A DNA stretch of 64,000 nucleotides from Thermothielavioides terrestris NRRL 8126 (Eukaryota > Ascomycota > Sordariomycetes > Sordariales > Chaetomiaceae), in the NCBI RefSeq assembly GCF_000226115.1, contig NC_016457.1, forward strand, positions 6,820,001 through 6,884,000, in the 5' to 3' direction. Under the pieces are notes generated by a model that was given only the letters and a program-made list of their open reading frames with translations, was not told the origin of the DNA and searched no databases. The translations under genes and the position numbers were made by a program. Position 1 is the first letter of the stretch. Each line of letters starts with the position of its first letter. Shown here one piece after another: positions 59,101 to 64,000 of the stretch.

Positions 59101-59274
59101 CTGGGAGAGTCGGAGAGCCTGCTGCCGCCGCTGCCGCCGGCGGGCTCGTCGTCGCAGGCGGCGCTGTTGCCGCCTGATAGTCTGCTGGTGGACGACGTGA
59201 GGATGGCGCCGCCGCCTGTTGTTGTTTCGGACTCGGAAGATGACGGCGGTGAGGATGGGGAGGGGAGGTATTGA
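56152..59274 (+). CDS. Disordered protein with a C-terminal ASCH/PUA-like domain
   Basis: An intronless ORF of 1040 residues that starts MPPRKRAQATPAAATSAGGS. The first two-thirds are Ser/Thr/Pro-rich with acidic runs (GVEVEDEDEDEEVGLGEEGE) and basic patches such as KRRKTMGDV, likely disordered and possibly nuclear. About residues 681-735 (coordinates 58195-58360) contain a pattern resembling ASCH/PUA folds: SDILIWVQPEIVDQIVQGIR, HEFRNYKFPVQV and CWIYTTLPVGEVKYMATIGP. In bacterial ASCH proteins the equivalent is a beta-strand pair with G-x-K/R-x-x-E-x-R and Y-A-T-S-P-V-G. This family binds RNA or modified nucleotides. A helical part then ends in an acidic, Pro-rich tail. I do not recognise a named fungal gene. 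The domain assignment is from visual matching. Confidence 0.75.
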   Translation: MPPRKRAQATPAAATSAGGSAARASASSAPASRTYQSSPALQQLTFPARRRVVKTYGGRRSLPAELEAGGSRRQTRSARRLRQQTLTQIDYVRASGVEVEDEDEDEEVGLGEEGERDGELARGKGLEQTGSVSERGRRAAERRSKRRKTMGDVPVPTLERRTSSFHTQTLTQFLGKERGDDHGLRVEDEDEEREGGNDKVSLPGGSITPTKQHAPIKGGKAKAPASTGPHTPSNKRIKVNIDEVPSSQPTPFTPLLGHYSPIPLSTRSPLAQKSTNLDAPPPTVETVSKLPRNLVIQDSYSTGSSDGLPSSSVAGESPKKEGDSLRREPLAEIPLASLELGGTPADGETPNTARKRLFFEIPDSDDDLESIGSTPFKTRSTQQTPLRKVMSAAVNFAVPADLGSSQRPPGAAVANTPSGSSNKENSSPAIQVWEDDGESTASEGEEPGTPTPTLGRTRPRTVRSSANATQVSPNTASQFWTASSQNTDHKGKHTGKSDKTAIQSSTQLVATEQPAVGADEAPSTPTPAPRELTSQRLAKTAGGEGIVKPALHGEDAGELTASENEAEYVPTSILRKPSSQKASHSEEKGRSTPELPGLEDSTSEGPVTPTPAVRRVHIELPPPSTTDEICKETPRKPHKKSSPIYQRHTQARSQYYSQGFESQRVPLEVIHSLGPQTDRSDILIWVQPEIVDQIVQGIRDHEFRNYKFPVQVSRCWIYTTLPVGEVKYMATIGPAQEPGQIDSGSGLGNAEFNAGMTGFTFAYKLLQVYQLNNPVRLRDMPNYGLGIGLPEKYRYIPPAVVGQLLANLRCALFADEDEQDEEAEENEEAGGGVTISQEVEEQLRSDILHSTQLLSSVARRREEEEDVIPASQSPLKHRSTAAAARTTEDKTSGPASQRLRHHNQQQSRNSRSPPPPHRAPAAASTRRTPSIVRPSQATTASDISAPPSSAVSSPAGQSSSAAASVPRPPMPESSEPSLPELRDLGESESLLPPLPPAGSSSQAALLPPDSLLVDDVRMAPPPVVVSDSEDDGGEDGEGRY

Positions 59275-60143
59275 TTTTGGGGTTCCAGGGTGGTAGTTAT
59301 GGGAGATGCTACGGATGGTGTACACTACAGAACTACGGAGGGTTTGGCGTTCTTGTTTTGGGAGGTGGGCTTAAACAAAGGCTTGGCTGGACCTGCATTT
59401 CCTTCTTTGCTTTGTGAAGAAGGAGAGAGCACTGGGTGAGGGAAATCGGAGAGAACTGGTGTTGAGCTATGGAGTGAGGTTCGGGTAGCTGGATGGCTGA
59501 TTATAGTGTAGAACGAACTGCAAGACCAGGTGACAGTCGTTGGTTTGAGCGAGTTCCCTGTGGGATGTGTTTCAGATGGAAGCACAAAGCTGACAGTTAC
59601 AATCATAGTTACAAGTGACTCGAAATCCTTGTTTGAACATGCTCTTGGCGCTGTGCTCGACCGCTGCGTTTGCCGCAGGTCCCGCTCCGACGGCCCACCG
59701 CGAGGTCCCCACTAAAAAGCAGGGCAGGCATCTGAGACCACACGGACTTTTTAGCCAAGCAAGCTTTCTCGAATCACAGGGGCATGCAAGCCCGGCGCAT
59801 GCAAGCCTTGTCCCACTCCACAACTCCACCCAAGCATCTCGTCCACGCAGTCCAGGAGGCCGCATCCACGACTCGGGATCTGCGATCCAACATCGAACCG
59901 TGTCCGCAGAGCTGGACCTGCGTGCGACACCCGATCGAAAGAGCGGCGAACTCTGCTGCGGCCCCTGCCGATAAATCGGGTTTTGCCAGCGCCGAATCGA
60001 GAGCCCAGTGGTTGCGGTTTCGGTTTCCCTCCGAAAGATGTCGCGGCCCTCCCGTCGCCTGCAATCGCTGCCCGAACGTACATGAACCGCAAACTGCGAC
60101 CTCCGCCTGACGGGAGCGCTTCTCCGTCGCTACTTCCTTGACC
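59275..60143. other. Intergenic region upstream of SEC3
   Basis: A gap of about 870 bp. A short ORF with a signal-peptide-like start (from about 59639, MLLALCSTAAFAAG) exists but is followed by unlikely residues and lies in the SEC3 promoter, so it is not called as a gene. Confidence 0.35.
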
Positions 60144-63100
60144 ATGAGTAGCCGCGATCTGAGCAGGGCGGAGCGGTTCGAGGATGAGAAGCGGCGCATC
60201 ATCGACAGTTGCTTCAACAAGCGCGACGAGGACGGTTCTGGTGAGCAACCATCTTCTCTCGGGAGTCTGCTTTTTGGCGCATCCGGCCCGCTGACAACTG
60301 CGTCGAAGCCTTGGAAACATACATCACCCACATCAGGATTACCGAATACCAGTCGTCCCCCACGGCTCCGCCCCCGCCATCAGCAAAGAACCCCCAGTCG
60401 GAGAAGCCTCGAGTCATCATCGTCGCCGTCCGCAAATCGGGCCGCGTGCGCGTGCACAAGTCCAGGGAGAACCCCAACGGCACCTTTTCGATCGGCAAGA
60501 CGTGGTTCCTCGACGAACTGACTGCCATTGAATCCTTTACCAGCCCGACGGCGAACCCAAACAGTCAACAATGGGCCGGAGACGTGGGCTTCATTGTGAC
60601 GCTCGGAAAGCCCTATTACTGGGAAGCCCAGACCGACAAGGAGAAGAAGTTCTTCATTGCCAGTCTCATCAAGATCTACAACAGGTACACCGGCGGGCGC
60701 ACGCCGAACCTGACGGGCTTCGACCAGCGCGAACTTGACCAAGTCCTCAGCGGTGCCCAGGCGCCCCCGCCGCGGAGACAGGAGCGCCCGCCGCCGAGGC
60801 CTGCCCCGCTTGATACTGCACCAAACAGCGGAAATGCCTCGATATCCCCCGGATACAATGCGCTGCTCAGCGGCCAGGCCTCGTCGACCCCGGGGTTCCC
60901 GGAGAGAATGGCGTCCCGCAACCCCTTGGTGCCGAACGGCAAGTCATCTCCAGCGCAAAGCATCGATACCGGGCGCCCGTCCCAGGACCAGCAGTCTCTA
61001 CGCCGACTAGCCTCGAATAACAAGAGTCAGGAGTCGGTCGCAGCGTCATCCATTACACGGAGCGAGGATGCCAACAGCCTTCGCCCGAGGTCGAGGAACG
61101 GCGTCAACGGGACCTCTCCGTATGCGACCCCCGAGCCCACTCCCGTTCCAGCCGAGGAAAAGCCTCCCGAGCGGAAGCGACCCCCCATGGATCCGCTTAG
61201 TCCACTCCAGGTCGACAGAGATCTGGTACCTGCGCCGCTCATGAGCCCGGGCATGCGCCGGGAGCCTACGGTCCCGCCTCGAAGTGTGGAAAGAATATCC
61301 CCTCGCAAAGACTCTATCAGCCGGCGCAACGAACCGCCGCCCCGTGCCGAGCAGCCTACAACACCCAAGGACACGAGTCCACTGGACCTCCGGGGCGGTT
61401 CGCCGAGCGCCGCCATGGCGCCGCCACCTTCGGCGCCGCCGACTTCTGCCGTACCAGCTGTTCCCACGCCTGCGGCCGATAGCACTCCACCCGAGCCCGC
61501 TCCCGAGCCGGAGGAGGAGACACGGCCGGGTCTCGGTCCCATGATCAAGGCGAAGAAGTCCAGGGGAGAGATTGCCGGTGCCTTCTGGAAGGCTGCGACG
61601 GCAGCTAGCGCCTTCAAGCCCCGTCCTGGGGGTGCGGCAGATCGTCTGCGGCAGAATCAGAACAAGACTAGCGACGGACCCGACGGGATCACGAGCGTGG
61701 TTCCAGCACCTCCCAAGCCAGCGCCGGTTCAAAAGCCAAAGGAGCCCACTCCGTCCGTGGAACCGCCGTCCAAGGCAGCTGATAGGAGCCCGGCCCCCGC
61801 CGTTCCCGAAGTGAAGGTCACCGGGTCGGACTCTACCGCCGGGCAGAGCAGCGCTCAATCCTCGGCTAAGGATGCTAAGGAGAAGAAGGCCGAAGAGCCG
61901 CCGACGGTGGAGGAATCGCGGCGGTCCATCGTGGCCGGGAATGACATCAAGTACCTGGCGACGCTTGGCATAGAACCATCCATACTCGACAGCCGGACCA
62001 ATGAGTTTGCCAAGTGGCTGGATTACTTTGGCTGGGTTCCCGGCGAGAAGATGCGGACACGTACTTATGAGGAGGTGCGGTCCGATCTTGACCGGGAACT
62101 GAGCAAAGCGCAGGCCGGGGGTTGGCTTGCTCGCTTCCAGGAGGAGGACGAGAGAGTTGAGGCCATCAAGAGGGGCATCGACCTCGCCATCAGTGAGTGC
62201 GACGAGCTCGACAACCTACTTACGCTCTACAGCGTTGAGTTATCTGTAAGTTCACCTCTTTCCCTTCATCACACCTTCCAGCTCTGACTGGCTGCAGACC
62301 TTGTCGGATGATATCGCATACATTGAGGCCCAGGGCCAAGGTCTTCAGGTGCAAGCAGCGAACCAGAAGCTACTAAGAAAGGAGCTGGAGTCGCTCCTGG
62401 AAACCTGCGCCATTAGCGAAGCCGACCTCGAGGCTCTCAAGACAGCGCAGCTTGAAACAGCCTCTGGTGTGGAGGAGATCGAGGCCACCTTGGTCACGCT
62501 ATTCAAGGCCATGGTGAAGATCGATCCGACGCTAGGCAACAGCGCGTCGCGCAAGAGCGAGGACCAAAACGGCGATCTGGTGCTTGGCCTTAACAGCGAC
62601 TATGGCAAGATGCGCATCGTCCAGGAGAAGAAGGAGATGTATCTTGCGGAGAGCTCTATGTTCATGCGGAGGCTAGTCATCTTCATGGAAAGACAGTTCT
62701 CCGAGGCCTTCCGCGAGACGAAGAACGCCATCGACGGAGCGCTGTCGAAGAAGGCCGACGCCCGCAACCACGAGGCCGGCAGAGATCTGTTGTGGATGTA
62801 CGGGCCCCTCATGCTCTACGCCAGGGATGTTGATCTCGACAACTGGAACCGCATCTTGCAGATCTATCAGGACAGGAGCCATCCGGTATATAAGGCGGAG
62901 TTCAAGGACGCCATGGAGGCGTGGAAGAAGAACGCGAGGAAGCCGACCGGCGACGAGAGCGAGCTGCTGTTCACGTCGTACCAGGAAAAGAAGGACGAAG
63001 GCCTCGCGACGACGGCGCGGAAGCTCACTGTCAAGCGCAGCCAGACGCTGGCGAGGAGCCTGCGGTCCCCGCTCGGCGACGGCAGCCGAAACAACGCGGC

Positions 63101-64000
63101 GGACAAGGCCCCAGACGGGCGCGCGCTGCCTTACGAGGTGTTTGCTGGGGTGCTGGACGATCTGCTGCCGCTGGTAGAGATGGAGCAGAACTTTATCGTC
63201 GATTTCTTCCACGCTACGACGCTCGAGCAGTCCGACTTTTCAGACCTCGTCGCCGCTTCGCGGCCGAGCAACCGCCGCGGTGGCGACTTGAAGCGGCACA
63301 GGCTCATGGAGCCCGATCGCGATCTTGCACGGAGGATCACCAAGGCAATGGAGTCGATATTCGTCTTCCTAGAGCCAAGCCTGCAACAGCTAATGGACTG
63401 GGTGCTCTCCATGGACCCTTTGTAAGTCAAAACCGAACCGCCCGCTCTGCCGCGACTGCTAACTAACCCGCTCCCCTCCAGACAAGGCGTTGGCATCCTG
63501 GCCACGCTCGAGCGCAAAATGGCCGACATGAGCCAGTCCAACCAGGACTTCCTCAACAACGTGCTACAAAAATTGCACGGCAATCTCGAAGCCAAGTTCA
63601 AGAAATTCGTCGACGACCAGATCCGCGCCATCGAGGAAACCAAGGTCAAGATCAAAAAGCGCAAGGGCGTCATCCACTTCATCCGCATCTTCCCGCACTT
63701 CACCACGGCCGTCGAGAACATGCTCGCCAACACGGACCCGGCCCTCCCGGTCCGCCGCATGGTCGACCGCGAGTACGACCGGATCCTCAAGTCCATGTTC
63801 GACTCGCTGAAAGTCATCGCGCGCGAGAACCCGGCCCTAGCAGCCAGCGCCGGCACCGTTCCGGCCTCGTCCTCGGCCTCCATCTCCACCTCCATCACGG
63901 CCGGCACTTCGACGGTCGCCGACCCGGAGGACAAGGAGGCGCTCAACTTCCACATCCTCCTGATCGAGAACATGAACCACTTCCTCGAGGAGACGGACAA
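60144..64000 (+). CDS. SEC3: Exocyst complex component Sec3 (continues past the window end)
   Basis: The exons are 60144-60240, 60309-62245, 62298-63421 and 63482 to the window end; phases agree and at least 1224 residues are encoded with no stop. Exon 1 reads MSSRDLSRAERFEDEKRRII. The N-terminal PIP2-binding (PH-like) domain spans about residues 34-150 (ETYITHIRITEYQSSP, WFLDELTAIESF, GFIVTLGKPYYWEAQTDKEK). A Pro/Ser-rich linker follows, then a long helical Sec3/exocyst core (EVRSDLDRELSKAQAGGWLA, LPYEVFAGVLDDLLPLVEME, LEQSDFSD). Sec3 marks sites of polarised exocytosis at the plasma membrane, essential for tip growth of hyphae. The ATG at 60144 is used; two upstream codons in frame lack an ATG. 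The last exon continues beyond 64000. Confidence 0.92.

Noticed and set aside
59639..59974. ORF beginning with a signal-peptide-like stretch
   Set aside because: After the first 15 residues the composition is unlike a secreted protein, and it overlaps the SEC3 promoter.

Overview
This 64 kb window is nuclear DNA of a filamentous ascomycete. The genes are GC-rich and interrupted by short introns (mostly 50-120 bp) with GTRNGT donors, CTRAC-type branch sites and AG acceptors. The gene content fits Sordariomycetes, most likely Sordariales and perhaps Chaetomiaceae. That placement is inference from family knowledge and sequence style, not from a database search.

Layout, left to right. A minus-strand gene with a mitochondrial-type N-terminus runs off the left edge and is divergent from the LYR-motif ATP synthase assembly factor FMC1. 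A 1206-residue coiled-coil protein of unknown function follows on the minus strand, then a 3.3 kb non-coding stretch. Next come the Hsp90 co-chaperone AHA1, a nitrilase-family hydrolase with an apparent frameshift, a zinc alcohol dehydrogenase, an SRPK-like kinase that has lost its catalytic residues, a small Pro/Gln-rich protein, tRNA-Ser(CGA), a 68-residue ORF, a cytochrome P450, NPC1/Ncr1, and a CUE+Smr protein. Further right are a Zds1-like PP2A regulator, a degenerate metallophosphoesterase with an RGG tail, COQ5, a 48-residue membrane ORF, the E1-alpha subunit of branched-chain ketoacid dehydrogenase, the HECT ligase Ufd4, a disordered protein with an ASCH/PUA-like domain, and exocyst Sec3, which runs off the right edge.

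The genes are mostly unrelated housekeeping genes. Functional themes recur: mitochondria (the left-edge gene, FMC1, COQ5, BCKDH E1-alpha), membrane traffic and lipids (NPC1, Sec3), protein quality control (AHA1, Ufd4, the CUE-Smr protein) and PP2A or cell-polarity control (Zds1). No biosynthetic gene cluster is evident; the P450 and the alcohol dehydrogenase are not adjacent.

Mobile DNA is limited. Two inverted copies of a roughly 380 bp MITE share perfect 31 bp terminal inverted repeats and carry 3 bp target duplications; one copy sits 90 bp upstream of a start codon. A 934 bp very AT-rich element has GC-rich terminal inverted repeats, a TA duplication and an internal tRNA-like segment. A possible retroelement protease remnant lies near 47.1-47.3 kb. 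The least expected observations are the predicted pseudokinase, the two terminal-inverted-repeat element types, the metallophosphoesterase with altered metal ligands, the frameshifted nitrilase, several micro-exons, and a long open frame after the NPC1 stop codon. Exon boundaries were derived by hand from splice signals and reading-frame continuity.
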